Assembly: GCA_037043455.1 (NCBI GenBank)
Contig: JAWPHD010010951.1
Coordinates: forward strand, 1-64,000
Direction: 5' to 3'
DNA length: 64,000 bases
From: Cyrtodaria siliqua
Taxonomy: Eukaryota; Mollusca; Bivalvia; Adapedonta; Hiatellidae
The position numbers and the translations under genes are program-made. The stretch's first letter is position 1; every line of letters starts with the position of its first letter. A model generated the notes under the pieces. That model did not search any database. It had not been told where the DNA came from and saw nothing but the letters and a program-made list of their open reading frames with translations. Shown piece after piece: positions 11,496 to 23,043 of this stretch.

Positions 11496-13142
11496 ATTAT
11501 TTCTGTGGAATACTCTGGAAGGGAACAAAGCTTTATTATTAGGCACATATTTCTTTTAATATCTGCAAGTTTTATATGTTTATAAGAAAGGTTTAAAACA
11601 GATTCCAAGAAAACTTTCTCTACTATTTCTTACTGAAGTTGAGAAGACTGAATGCTGTGGCATGGCGTGGCGTGGCGTGCCGATAAAACAGTTTCCACCT
11701 AGAGTCATTGTTGAGCTTTAACATTTAGTATATATTGTATGAACATTTATAACACTGGAAGCTGTTAATGATTTGAGAGAGCTTAAAAGGGCTTAAAAGG
11801 GCTACGCTCTTAAATTACATTCTTTTAATTCATTAATGTGGGTTACTCGTTCCATCGATACCTTCTTATAATTAGACTTTGCCACTTCATTTGTTTTTCT
11901 TGGGCTTGGCAACTTCAAATAACTCAAAACGTTTTTGGTATTCTGATCTCAACTGTTCTCCAATTTTTCTCCTTAAGTATAGTATTAACCTTATACTATT
12001 ATTGGGGGTTTGTGGGGTGGGGTCTGTGGGGTGGGGTCTGTGGAGTCTCTTGTTAAGCATTATAGTTATCAACTTTCCATAGGCATAGCAATAATTAACC
12101 TGAAACACTCATAGTTATCTGCTGCTTCTGAAATATTTCACAAATAATAAGAAATTTCATTTTTGCTGTCTGCTGGACTAAAGTCATTAACGTCAAATTA
12201 TTTCAGGACAAAAAATACTACACCTCATTAAAACTGTCTATATAAAATTTGATTAAATTAAAATGTTATGAATATTAATCACTGCTACTTCTGTTTGCTT
12301 ATAATTCACATCCTCTTCACGGTATATTCTGCACAATAAATTATCTTTTATTTAATCAATTTTAATTTTATGCTTTCATAATTCTCTTCTGCCTCGTACG
12401 TTCCCATCTTTCTTCTGGGTAAACGAGTCAGAGAGAGTCGGTAGATTCGCAGAAAAATAGTTAAAACATCAGAATTCCCATAATTCTTGAAGTGCACTTT
12501 TCTCCTTCCACTTCATGCATTCATCATATCTGATCACTGTTACGAGATGCTCGTTAATAAAAACAGCATTTATTCCCCTTCAAATGCAGCCTACCGCGCA
12601 TTAACTCAAATATACGTCTCAAGCACTCTTCACTTCACTCACGATAAGTTTACGGTGCCTTCAAGAGCTTTTTTTCATTAAGGTACTTGAGAGCCATAGT
12701 TTTATTATTTTTATATTTTCACAAATAAAAGTGATTGCGACGATGCAAAATTATAATAAATAAAGCCAACAATAACGGATTGTTTCTAACTCTATATTTA
12801 CTATAATTCTCCTATTAATTTACGCTAAAAATGCTGCTTTAATGTTTGAACAATATTCCAGTGAAATTATGGATGAAAGCACATGCTTTTATACATGGAC
12901 GGGTGTCTGTTTCATTATCTACATTTAGCAACAACAAACCCATGGATATGTAATAGTCCAATGCAATTTAATCAAAGGATTTTTTTTTTTATATTTCCTC
13001 CAAGATTGTCATGTCAAGTAAACATGGACCTGTTACAAATAGTAAGAATGCATTAGTGACATTACAAACCATGCAACAGTAAAACTGTTAACAGTCACAC
13101 GTAGTAGCGATCTTGCAATAGTTACCATAAACAATATTTGAT
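11496..13142. other. intronic sequence, mostly unassigned
   Basis: Contains short direct repeats (GCGTGGCGTGGCGTG near 11665; CTTAAAAGGG twice near 11785) and the G-rich tract at 12004-12036. Otherwise nothing recognised. I looked here for the next NT5C2-like exon and did not find it. Confidence 0.45.
12004..12036 (+). other. G-quadruplex-forming tract
   Basis: Five runs of four or five G separated by 1-6 nt (GGGGG..GGGG T GGGG..GGGG T GGGG), partly from a ~17-bp tandem duplication (GTGGGGTGGGGTCT). It lies on the non-template strand relative to + and on the template strand of the host gene. Confidence 0.6.
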
Positions 13143-13265
13143 TGAATGATGTTTTTATATCATTTTTAGCACATGTTAGGCTATATATGATGGCCGATAT
13201 TTTTGTGGTAGAGGCAGAACACCCAATTACCTGGGTACAACCAGTACTGAATACCTCTCACAAAA
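13143..13265 (-). mobile_element. SINE-alpha copy 2, 3' part
   Basis: Minus-strand copy of the SINE-alpha body (plus-strand landmarks TTAGGCTATATATGA, GTGGTAGAGGCAGA, CAACCAGTACTG). The tRNA-like head is missing. Confidence 0.7.
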
Positions 13266-13336
13266 AACACCATCAAACATCAATCAAACATTGTTTATGG
13301 CATAAACACCTGGGCCAAACAGTTTTTTGAGTAAGA

Positions 13337-13605
13337 TGAACAAGAGGGCCGAAAGATGCCTGACTCGCTCACCTTAGGACCTTGTTGCATTGTAGACACT
13401 TGCAAAAATAACAGAAGTGAGATAAACAAGAGGACCAAATGGCCCCTGAATCACTCAACAAGTTTTTACCTACATTCCCTAGATAGTCTAGTTGACCTAA
13501 TGTTAACAAATTGAAAGCCTTTGATCTGAGTATCATCCATGTGAAGTTTGGCCAAAATCTGCAAGCTGTTGGAACAACTATAAACTCCAATTCAATTCGA
13601 TTGTT
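13337..13605 (+). repeat. 'AACAAGAGG' dispersed repeat fragments (two units)
   Basis: Two diverged starts (AACAAGAGGGCCGAAAGATG at ~13340 and AACAAGAGGACCAAATGGCC at ~13432) followed by related text. The same start word opens the element at 17366. Such sequences are, to my knowledge, very common in bivalve DNA. Confidence 0.55.
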
Positions 13606-13711
13606 TGAGTCTGAAATATTTAATCAGTTCACTAGCCCCAAAGTTCAATAAAAAAGAAATCGTGTTGCAGAACAATAAATTGCTTTAACAAAAGTATTAT
13701 TTAATACATAC

Positions 13712-13807
13712 GTCTTTAGGAACTCAAATCCATGTACGCAAACCAGGATGTTTCCAAATGGATCAACTTTCAGCAGATTCCCATAGGTCTGGTCAAACCA
13801 TAAACCC
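13712..13807 (-). CDS. NT5C2: NT5C2-like gene, internal exon C
   Basis: Third visible exon, 96 bp, minus strand, with acceptor tatttcag and donor gtatgt. One nt completes the Arg codon begun in exon B (AG|G), then come 31 codons and 2 nt. It encodes [15 protein letters not shown] followed by [16 protein letters not shown], matching the cN-II block that follows the exon B segment. No frame damage is seen. I found no following exon between here and position 1, so the next intron is probably longer than 13.7 kb. Old repeats surround it: a SINE-alpha tail (13143-13265), 'AACAAGAGG' fragments (13337-13605) and a SINE-gamma tail (13961-14180). Confidence 0.92.
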
Positions 13808-13960
13808 CTGAAATAGAATACCAGACAAAAACTCATTACATACAACATCTGAAACACAGGCAACTGACACAAATTCTGGGGGAAATGGAATTGCATTTTG
13901 ACAAACAAACAGTGAAAGTCAAGCGATCAATGATTGTATCTTGTGTTTTATTTATTGATG

Positions 13961-14180
13961 TATTCTTGGGTAAGACACTTTTCCTTAGCCTTTGTCCATC
14001 AGATGAAGAGGTAAACCGGGCGGTTTCATGTACTCGATTCTATCCTCCGAGAATGTTAAAGAACCATAGGAATTTATTCATTAGTAGAGTAGGTAAAGTT
14101 CCCGGATTCCTATATACCTTTCCCCTCTCTTTCCTATAATGGGTTGACTGAACCATTAATCAACATTCTATTCATTTTAT
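13961..14180 (+). mobile_element. SINE-gamma copy 1, 5'-truncated
   Basis: Aligns with the body and tail of the full SINE-gamma at 44569-44895 (TTCTTGGG.AAGACACTTT, GTAAACCGGGCGG, GTTAAAGAACCATAGGAAT, AACATTC tail). The tRNA-like head is absent. Confidence 0.8.
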
Positions 14181-14200
14181 TTATATTTAGTTACAATAGT

Positions 14201-14480
14201 CACAATAGTTTTACGCTCATCTCAAAGTCTGTAATTTTGGGACTTTTACGCATGGTCAAAATAGTTTAACGACCATCTCAAAGTCTGTAATTCAGGGACT
14301 TTTACGCATGGTCAAAATAGTTTAACGCCCATCTCAAAGTCTGTAATTCAGGGACTTTTACGCATGGTCAAAATAGTTTAACGCCCATCTCAAAGTCTGT
14401 AATTTTGGGACTTTTACGCATGGTCACAATAGTCTTACGCTCATCTCAAAGTCTGTAATTTTGGGACTTTTATGCAGGTC
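14201..14480 (+). repeat. 56-bp tandem repeat, 5 copies
   Basis: Five units of 56 bp with landmarks AATAGTTTAACGCCCATCTC, AAAGTCTGTAATT and GGGACTTTTACGCATGGTC. It begins ~20 bp right of the SINE-gamma tail. Confidence 0.92.
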
Positions 14481-14904
14481 CCCATCCCCATGAAAGCTCT
14501 GTTACAAAGACATAAACAAGTAAGACTGCTTATTTTTACCACTACTGTTCAAATTAAATGTCTGTTTTTTAACCGTTTTTCAAAAGTTCATAATTTTCAA
14601 AGCTCTTTCAAAATGCCATGAAAACTAGACTATTAACAACAAGTGTCAGTGGGAAACAACATTGTATGACAATTTAATTTGTTAATTTTCTCCACATTTC
14701 GCAACCATAAAGATAAAATCATCCCTAGAAAATATGAAATATAGTGTGTCATGATACTGTAGTTAAGGTATTAATTCAAGACACATCTAGGTTTATATCA
14801 TTTACAGACACTTCACTCTTTTAGGAGGCACTCCAGATATCTCATCTCATCTCTAAGTACCATTTGAATTTGTTGTGACATAACAAGTGCCATATTACAG
14901 AATC

Positions 14905-15190
14905 TCACAGACATTTGCAGATGTGGATCTAAAACTTGAGACAAGGGGCCATCCAAAAATATACAGGAAATTAGTGATTTCACAGACACTTGCAGCTGCG
15001 GATCTAAAACTGGAGACATAAGAATGTCTTAAAATTTACATAAACTTATATATCTCACAGACGTTTGCAGCTGTGGATCAAAAACTGGAGACTTGGAGAA
15101 GTCTATACAAAATTATGAAATCTTAGAGACATTTGAAGGTGTGGAGCTTATAGTATACCGAAGACATGGGGACGTCTAAAGTATATACTA
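14905..15190 (+). repeat. diverged ~76-bp tandem repeat, about 4 copies
   Basis: Starts near 14905, 14979, 15055 and 15126, each with CACAGAC.TTTGCAGCTG and GGATCTAAAACTGGAGAC-like text. An old array without coding signal. Confidence 0.75.
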
Positions 15191-15855
15191 CAAAACTTTA
15201 GAAGACATTAGACAGTCAATGGTCTGCCCATTACACACATCTCTGCATAGTAGCGTCTGATGAATGATCAAAGATGACATAAATGCCAGAAAGTTTATGT
15301 AGTGCTCCCCCAAACTTTACATTTTTGTAATATCAATTTTGCGATTCTTTCCTAAAACAAGGGTTCTGTGCCACTGTCATCAAATCTGGATCAGAACCTG
15401 CTCTTCTGCCAGGATCTTATACAAGTGGTTGGAAATGGGAACTAACAGTCAATTAATATAAATGATGTAAAGACTAGTAAGCACACCCACGTTATTCTTT
15501 GTATTTTACAGGAATACTACTATTATGACCCTGTGAGTGAAAACCGTACATTATACTTTGGCATCTGACATTAAGTTGTCTCGTGCACATTATACGTAAG
15601 CCCTTTGACATAAAGTTTGTCTCGTGTACATTATACTTAGGCATTTGGCATCAAAGTTGTCACGTTAATGAGTCTCAATAAAACCGGGTCTGCTACTTTT
15701 CTCTCTTGTTTGTGTTTGTTGCTGCCAAGGGATCCCCTTCTCAGTATTTATTGACATTCAAACTAGCATTTGTTTAGCACTGTGTGACGGCTATAAAAAC
15801 AGAAAACTCTTATATGTCAGGTTTGATCAAAATATGTTTAGCTATTTTTTATTTT
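15191..15855. other. intronic sequence, nothing assigned
   Basis: Some local duplication (ATTATAC/CTTTGG..CATC.GACAT motifs near 15545-15660). No exon or element recognised. Confidence 0.45.
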
Positions 15856-16060
15856 AACAAGAAATGTCACGATAAGTGATAAATGCCCCAGGAAAGTTTT
15901 TCTGGCCTCTAAGTGTGACCTTGACCTCTGAGGTACGGACCTGATTCTTGTATGTGACAAACCTTCTCATTGTGATTAACAACACTTTTGTGAAGTCATT
16001 CTCTTCAGTACTTTCAAAGTTATGGCTGAAACATGACTGTACAGAAGAACAAACGGATGA
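15856..16060 (+). repeat. dispersed repeat fragment with TGTGACCTTGACC
   Basis: Starts AACAAGAAATGTCAC and contains GTGTGACCTTGACCTC and ACGGACCTGATTCTTGT, words I associate with abundant bivalve repeats. Only one copy lies in the window, so the borders are uncertain. Confidence 0.4.
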
Positions 16061-16661
16061 TGCGATCACTATAAATGACTCCCTTCAGGGGCATAAAAAG
16101 CAGATTTCTATATATTAATGTCCCGATATGTTTCTTAGGATTCAACCATTCTCGCCTGCCAGGATGGTACCCCTGGGTAATCCTCTGGCACTTATAATCT
16201 GGCACTTATCTGGGATCCTAAAACATCAATTTTATATACAAAAATTAATATGTTTGTTTCCGTACTAATCGATCAAGACTATACATATATACTAACATTA
16301 ATATGGGTTTTTTTGGTAATTTTAAACCTAACTTAAGTAACCATAATTTGTTTGTACCTAAATTTGATATTATCTAATTCATGAGAAATGTTTAAATGGA
16401 ATTGTTCAACAGTGACATTAACGTCTTCTACTAAAACACCTACTGCCATATACACGTTTGTAATCAGAGGTATGACAGGGCGACGGATTTATCTGTTTTA
16501 CTCTGAGATGTGAGAATGCTAAAAGTAGTTTCCCCTAAAGCGGAATGGCCGCCCTGCCCTTTTTCGGACCCGCCCTGCTGCCCTAAAATCCACCCTGATG
16601 CCCTAAAAATGTGTCTGTTGCCATTATATAACCGCCCTTTTGCCCTAAATTCATCATGTCT

Positions 16662-16719
16662 AATCTGTATTGACCTCCTTAGGCAATACAAATCTGTATT
16701 GACCTCCTTAGGCAATACA
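16662..16719 (+). repeat. perfect 29-bp tandem duplication
   Basis: Two identical adjacent units starting AATCTGTATTGACCTCCTTA. Their identity indicates a recent event. Confidence 0.95.
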
Positions 16720-17419
16720 TGGAGCAGCTGTTAATTGCAAACATTGTATACATGGAGTGTTTCTAAGGATTAGCTTGACCCGAGGTGTTAATTAGGACCT
16801 CCGGTTTGCCGACAACTGGGGTGAGGTTAATCATGCATATTAGGTTTGGATCTGTCAACATTTTGTCTACATTACGCATTTCATTTAAAATCTGAAGTAA
16901 AAAAATTTGCTCCGATCCATTTATTTGCGATTAAAACATAAACATATGAGAAAATATCAAATTATTCGAAAATCACATGAAATAAATCAAAACGAGATTG
17001 TTATGTCGGTAACTTCCGGGTTTGCTTTTTGCTTCGCGGTGTCGAAGTAAATCGATTGATTATGAATAAAGACGGATATTTTTATAAAAATTCATAAACT
17101 TATAGTCATATCTGACCATTATCCTCCAAACTATAATGATTTTACGTGATTAACTATGAACTGGTGCAAGCAACTGTAAAACTATAATAGCATAAAAAGT
17201 TGACGTAAATTCGGATACACTTTATTTCGGATGCTTTAAAATGTTCTACTTTCACTTTGGGTTTTCCAGATTTTTTTTGATTTTTATTGTTATTCACTTA
17301 AAAAGAAACATTGGCTCAGTGTTATCTTCAATATATTGACAAAGAATTGTATAAAAAAGAAAGGAACAAGAGGCCCAAGAGGGCCTGTGGACGCTCTACT
17401 GGCTCTAGATAAAGTTTAT

Positions 17420-18300
17420 GTATAAGGGGCCATAACTCTTTCAAATATCGTTCAACCAGAACATGGTGATGATATACGCAACTAGGCTTGGTACTGATTG
17501 TCCCTGACAAGTTTCGTTGAAATCCAGCCAGAGGTTCAGGAGAACTAGTCTGTACGAAGTTTGTGTATTAAAACCTTTAAGGGGTCATAACTCTGCCAAA
17601 ATTCATTCAACCACAACACGGCAATGACAGGTACAACTAGGCTTGGTACTGATCATCCCCATCAAGATTCATTGAAATCCAGCAAGGAATTCAGAAGAGA
17701 CTAATCTGGACAACGTTTGGCTATTAAAACCTTTAAAGGGCCATAACTCTGCCAAAAATAATTCAACACGAATATGGCGAAGATATGCACAACTAGGCTT
17801 GATACTGATCATCCTTGTCAAGTTTCGTTAAAATCCAGTCAGGGGTTCAGGAGAACTAGCCCGGAAAATGTTTGTGTATCAAAAAACTTTAAAGGGCCAT
17901 AACTCCACCAAAAATCTGTTAACCAGAATGCCACGATGATATGCACAACTATGCTTGCTGCTGATCATCCCTGTAAAGTTTCGTTGAAATGTGGGGAGGC
18001 GTTCAGGAGAACTAGTCCAAAGTTTGTGTATTAAAACCTTTAAAGGGCCATAACTCTGCCAAAAATCATTCAACCGAAACACGGCAATGATTTGCACAAC
18101 TAGACCTGATACTGATCATCCTTATCAAGCTTCGTTCAAATCCAGCCAGGGGTTCAGGAGAACTAGTCCAGACAAAGTTTGTGTATTAAAACCTTTAAAG
18201 GGACTCCACCAAAATCATTCAACTGGAACACAGTGACGATATGTACAACTAGGCTTGGTACTGATCATCCTTGAAAAGTGTCACTGAAATCTGGCCAAAT
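17420..18300 (+). repeat. ~155-bp tandem block, 6 copies
   Basis: GGGCCATAACTCTGCCAAAA recurs at 17427, 17582, 17738, 17894, 18045 and, shortened, at 18200. Spacing is 151-156 bp. Other landmarks are ACAACTAGGCTTGATACTGA and GGTTCAGGAGAACTAGTC. Confidence 0.9.
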
Positions 18301-18344
18301 GAAGGCCCTTTCTTCTTAATCATCTTCTATAGCATATTTCAGAA

Positions 18345-19440
18345 AATCAAGGGCCATAACTCCGGTGTAAATGGTCCAATCTGGCTGTTTTGAAACTTGT
18401 TGGAGCTTTCATTGATAGTAACAATCTGGTAAAGTTCGGATGAAAAATGAAGGCCCTATCATAGTATTAACGAGGCAAAATATAGCATATTTAACTAAAT
18501 CAAGGGCCATAACTCTGCTGTTTCTCGTCCGATCTGGTTGGTTTTCAAACTTGTCAGAGCTTTCATTTATATTAACAATCTGGTAAAGTTTGGTAAAGAT
18601 CGGACAAAAAATCAAGACCCTTTCGTAATATACTTTTTTCAACTAAATCAAGGGCCATAACTCCACTGTTGCGGGTCTGATCTGGCTGGTTTTCGAACTT
18701 GTCCAAGCTTTCATTAATATTAACAATCTGGTAATGTTTGGTAAAGATCAGATGAAAAATGAAGGCCCTATCGTCTTAACGAGGCAAAATATAGAATTAT
18801 TAACTAAATCAAGGGCTATAACTCTGCTGTTGCTGGTCCGAACTGGCTGGTTTTCAATCTTGTCCAAGCTTTCATTGATAGTAACAATCTGGTACGGTTT
18901 GGTAAAGATCGGATGAAAAATGGAGGCCCTATCGTCTTAACGAGGCAAAATATAGCATTTTTAACTAAACCAAGGGCCATAACTCCGCTGTTATTGGTCC
19001 GATCTGGCTGGTTTTTAAACTTGTCCAAGCTTTCATTGATATTAACAATCTGGTAACGTTTGATAACGATCGGATGAAAAATGAGGGCCCTATCGCCTTA
19101 ACGAGGCAACATATAGCATTTTTAACTAAACCAAGGGCCATAACTCCGCTGTTACTGGTTCGATCTGACTGGTTTTCGAACTTGTCCGAGCTATCATTGA
19201 TATTAACAATCTGGTGAAGCTTGGTAAAGATCGGATGAAAAATGAAGGCCCTATCGTCTTAACGAGGCAACATATAGCATTTTTAACTAAGTCAAGGGCC
19301 ATAACTCCGCTGTTACTGGTTCGATCTGGCTGGTTTTCGAACTTGTCCGAGCTTTCATTGATATTAACAACCTGTTAAAGTTTGTTAAAGATCGGATGAA
19401 AAATGAAGACCCTATCGTCTTAACGAGACAAAAGTTAACG
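18345..19440 (+). repeat. ~160-bp tandem block, 7 copies
   Basis: GGGCCATAACTC at 18351, 18504, 18652, 18813, 18973, 19134 and 19294, spaced 148-161 bp. Units contain GTCCGATCTGGCTGGTTTTC, CATTGATATTAACAATCTGG and CCCTATCGTCTTAACGAGGC. It shares only the GGGCCATAACTC core with the first block. Confidence 0.9.
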
Positions 19441-19497
19441 ACGGACGACGGAAGACGGACGACGGACGACGGACGACGGACGGACGGAAGACGGACA
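19436..19497 (+). repeat. GACGGACGACGG simple repeat
   Basis: Short GC-rich tract of ACGGACGACGG-type units ending the tandem blocks, just before the right inverted end. Confidence 0.85.
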
Positions 19498-19841
19498 ACT
19501 CGCCATCCCATAAGCTCTGCTGGCCGTTGGCCAGTAGAGCTAAAAAAGAGAGAATCTAGAAAAGCAACTAAAACAATTAAATAAATGAATGAGAACTGTA
19601 TTACACATGTACCTGTTTTTTATTTATAACAACTTCATATTTTATTTTATTTGCAACAATAACTTTTTTTTCTTTCATTTTGAAATTTTCGCGTGCTGTA
19701 AAATGCTCTTTTTACATAGTTTAGCGCGCTTAAAAATGCCCCTTTTCAGGGAGCACCCTGCCCTTTTTAAAACCTAGGGGAAACACTATAAAAGCGTGCA
19801 TGTTGTCGTACTTTTGAAAATAAATATAATGTATGTATGGG

Positions 19842-20098
19842 GTTTAACGTCGTTTGTAGCAAGGAGCTCTATGCTCAACATTACAGTGCTACCACACAGT
19901 AGTCACTTAACCTGATACCCCACCCAGTCATATTATACTGACACCGGGCCGACCAGTCCTGGAACTACCCTTTATATGCTGAGTGTCAAGCTAAGGAGCT
20001 ACTAGTTCCTTTATTATGACCCTGGGGAGTCCGGGATTGAACCCACGCCCTCACGCATGCGAGGCGGTCGATTTCCCATTACGACACGAGTGTTATGT
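19842..20098 (-). mobile_element. SINE-beta, single full-length-like copy
   Basis: Minus-strand SINE. The tRNA-like head has B box GGTTCAATCCCGG (around 20028-20042) and a weaker A-box region near 20080. The body contains, on the plus strand, GATACCCCACCCAGTCATAT and CTACCCTTTATATGCTGAG, and it ends at GGGGTTTAACGTCGTTTGTA. The body is the single-copy counterpart of the 99-bp satellite at 25975-27240. Confidence 0.72.
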
Positions 20099-20679
20099 TT
20101 TGTTTTTGTGCTTTCTGACATACTGGAAGCTAGAGTAGTATTAGTTTCGGCATAAAAAATAATTGCTTTTAGCAGCAGACAAGACAGTGTCTCATGTGCA
20201 GAAAAGACAATGATGGAATTGAAGCATGCACAGAAGTAATCATCAGTTGACAATATAGTGGGAATGAAATTGGCTTGCTCAAAAAATAAGTACCACAATG
20301 CTTGTTATTTTTAATTATCTCAACCATAGATGGTACCATTACATCTTAGAAATTGCTAATCTCATTTTGAAATGCAAGATAGCATATTTTATTGTATTTG
20401 TAGAAATACTGAGTTAAATGTCCATAAATAATCTTCAAATATTGTTTTACTTGTAAGGGTAGATTTAACTTTTTTACCGACTTGCTTTTATTTGCGAGTG
20501 TAAATATTTTCAACTCGCAAAAATGCATTCTTACTGGCATTATTATTCTCCTTTTGGTCGAAGTCATTTCTGTGCATAAATATTTTATACAATACTTATA
20601 TAAGATTATGTTTTATTATATACTTCCCCATGAAATAGTGGATTGTATAAACCTTATATTCTCATTGTTTATATTTTCA

Positions 20680-20711
20680 CAGTGAGAATATAAGAACTTA
20701 TATTCTCACTG
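20680..20711. other. perfect 15-bp-stem palindrome
   Basis: CAGTGAGAATATAAG, loop AA, then the exact inverse. Half-copies of the same word occur just to the left (CTTATATTCTCATTG). Confidence 0.85.
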
Positions 20712-20960
20712 CCGGAAAAAATGGAACTACTTTTTTCTACATTTGCTTATAACAGTCATAATTCGTGTCAAAGTTTAGAACTATACTCTATGCGCACTAA
20801 ATATATATACGTAAATCGCCTTACGCGCTGGCGTTACTATATTTATCCCCGAATACGTTAAAGGGGAACTGTCGGAACGAAACGTATTTTCTGTTTGAAA
20901 CAGTCTGGTAGTGTTGCATGATAAAAAGTATATAATAAATAGAATATTTGTCGGTTTGTC

Positions 20961-21078
20961 GTGAATATAGTATTTATTTTCATCTCGAAGTGAGAAAACT
21001 TATATTTTTACTTGTGCTAAAGCTCTCGTGAAAATATTATTTTTTTTACTTCTCGATGAAAATAAATCCTATATTCAC
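20961..21078. repeat. imperfect inverted repeat, ~39-bp arms
   Basis: The left arm starts GTGAATATAGTATTTATTTT and the right arm ends with its near-inverse (..CCTATATTCAC), with a ~40-bp spacer. It is close to the palindrome at 20680 and possibly part of the same fold-back element. Confidence 0.75.
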
Positions 21079-22101
21079 TCCAAACCATTAAATATCCTCT
21101 ATGTAAAAGACAACAAGTGTCTATTCATTATTTGATCAATCTTTGATAACTTGTATAGAAAAGATGCACTTGCAGATTTGTCTGAGTGCTGAAAATTACA
21201 ACTCGCATTTGCTCATATCAACTCGTATTTTTCAAGTTTGCGAAATTTGATCGCTGACTTGAGTGGAAAAAAAAAACAGACTGCATGGCAATCGGCTAAT
21301 GTCTATTGGCTGATGAAGTCAAATGGTCTCTAAACAATCAGTTTAAAAGAAAAGTAGTGTAAGCTTTAACAGGTTTAATTAAATAATTTCACAACTGCCA
21401 GTTCTGAACCAAAACAGGCTAGTTTTCTCATGAAATGTGAGGGCGACTGATTAGAGTGCATTAGATGGAATACATAAATGGTGTTTTTCAATACTTTAAT
21501 AGCTTAGTTATATGGGGTTGGAACGGGAAATGACAATAACGGAGATGAAGACGATTACTGCAAATGAATATCACGTTCTTGATCCTCATTCTGTTAAAAA
21601 CTATACTCAGTTGCAAAAGAAGGTGTACACTTTGAAAATTTTACTTTACACCCTATCCTCTTTATCAAGCGACAGTCCCTTAATGATTCAACTTATTGAG
21701 AAAAAAAATGACAACATGATATTGGCAATAGAATGATAAAAACTTTGGTACCAAACTTGGCATATTCATTTTGGAATTTGTCGATTTAATTCTAAAAATT
21801 TTTTTATACAATTAAATCTAAACAAAACTCAGTGTACACTTTCTTTTGCAACTGAGTATATTTAGTTTCCATTTCCCATTTTGGGGGAGTTCTACCTCAT
21901 GTAGGGAATGAAAAGTTGTCTATTTCTTAGGCCTTACCAAATCAAAAAGGGGCCTTCTGGTTGGAAATAAACAAGTAAATCACTCCAATGTTTTGTCCCA
22001 TGTAGAGGACTCCATCCTACCAGACATAAAAACATAGCACTACCTGTTCGGAAATCTCTATATCCGTTTTCTTTCTGAAGTGGGTGTAGAGCTAAATAAC
22101 C
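21079..22101. other. intronic sequence, no supported gene
   Basis: A 74-codon open frame at 21512-21736 has no recognisable domain. A phrase near it, CTATACTCAGTTGCAAAAGA (21600), recurs inverted at about 21837-21860, so this stretch (about 21590-21860) may be a weak fold-back element. Confidence 0.4.
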
Positions 22102-22410
22102 TTAAAGAGACACACGGCAATCTTGAAGTGTTTGAAATTGGTGTCTCGATTTATATATCCTGTATCAGTTTTGCTTTTATCCTGGTTAAATTTAAATAAA
22201 TAAATGTTTAAGTATTCACTATTTCGTCTTATTCTACTACAAGTTTTAATATATTATTGGTGCAATAATATCCAAAAATAATAATATGCAAAACAAATTG
22301 CTTAAAACTATTCTTATAATCAATATTAATGATTGAACAAATGCAAGTTATGCAGAAAAACTAGCGGGACGCCATTTTTAAAAAATAAAGATTGCCGTGT
22401 GTCCCTTTAA
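22102..22410 (+). mobile_element. MITE-gamma copy 1, complete
   Basis: 309 bp including TTAA at each end. Inverted ends TTAAAGAGACACACGGCAAT and ATTGCCGTGTGTCCCTTTAA match at 19 of 20 positions. No ORF. Superfamily unassigned; TTAA borders could mean piggyBac-like or simply belong to the TIR. Confidence 0.85.
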
Positions 22411-23043
22411 TAATGTGTTGCTGAGCTGGTAAATAAGTATTTATTTATTCCCTTGTGATTTCTTACTAAACAAACCCACAAACTGAATCAACTCCAAACC
22501 TCCTAATAAATGCATAAAAAAAGTGTTAAAGGTAATAAAAATATTACTTGTGAATGAAAAACCCATTAAGTCCATTTCTAATCTAACTTTATCAAAAGTA
22601 AGTGAATTAAAAGGAACTGCATGATTTGTGTCTATTTATTCTAATCCCTTGTTCAAATACTGCTTATACTTGGCGACTCCCTGTTCTGAATCCACCGCCT
22701 TTGATGTATCGCTCAGCAAATAGAATGTATTGTAACAATACTATTACTATGGTTTCAGTTTAACTTAATATTACCTTGTTTACAAAGTCACAAAAACTGA
22801 GATTTTGGAGTATTTACAAAATGATATAGAACATAAAGTGACGCCAATGAGGTTTAAGATTTTCAAATTTTTAGGAGATTTGATAATAGCATTTGAAGTG
22901 CCTGAGGAGGCGAATATAAAAAAGTTATGTAATTAAATTTCTTAATAGGACAATAAACTGGGTATCCATGAAATGTTTCCTTGCCATATTCAGTCAAGCG
23001 CTAATAAATTCATTCGTCGCTACCCTCCCTCCCTTTCAGTTTT
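22411..23043. other. intronic sequence, nothing assigned
   Basis: AT-rich, no exon or repeat recognised. Confidence 0.5.

Larger units (their letters stand above)
17366..19540. mobile_element. nested 'GGGCCATAACTC' repeat-bearing element
   Basis: Starts ACAAGAGGCCCAAGAGGGCC, with GCTCTACTGGC near 17393-17403 mirrored by GCCAGTAGAGC at the right end (to 19540). Similar ~14-nt flanks TAAAAAAGAAAGGA (17352-17365) and TAAAAAAGAGAGAA (19541-19554) look like a target-site duplication. Inside are two tandem blocks and a GACGGACGACGG-rich tail. It encodes no protein. The class is unknown: a long flank duplication suggests retroposition, inverted ends suggest a DNA element. Confidence 0.55.
16526..19788. 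mobile_element. hAT-like non-autonomous element with nested repeat element
   Basis: The left end TAGTTTCCCCTA (16526) and right end TAGGGGAAACACTA (to 19788) are inverted, apart from a 2-nt loss on the left. Both borders carry TAAAAG (16520-16525 and 19789-19794) as a possible target duplication. 'CCCTGCCCTTTTT' occurs near both ends. The first five bases of the right TIR (TAGTG) fit the hAT pattern, but a 6-nt duplication is shorter than the usual 8. No transposase is seen. The element at 17366-19540 sits inside. Confidence 0.55.

Noticed and set aside
9616..13600. next NT5C2-like exon downstream of exon C
   Set aside because: I searched the minus strand for the expected block after HGFEFLK with acceptor and donor sites and found none. 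It is more likely beyond position 1.
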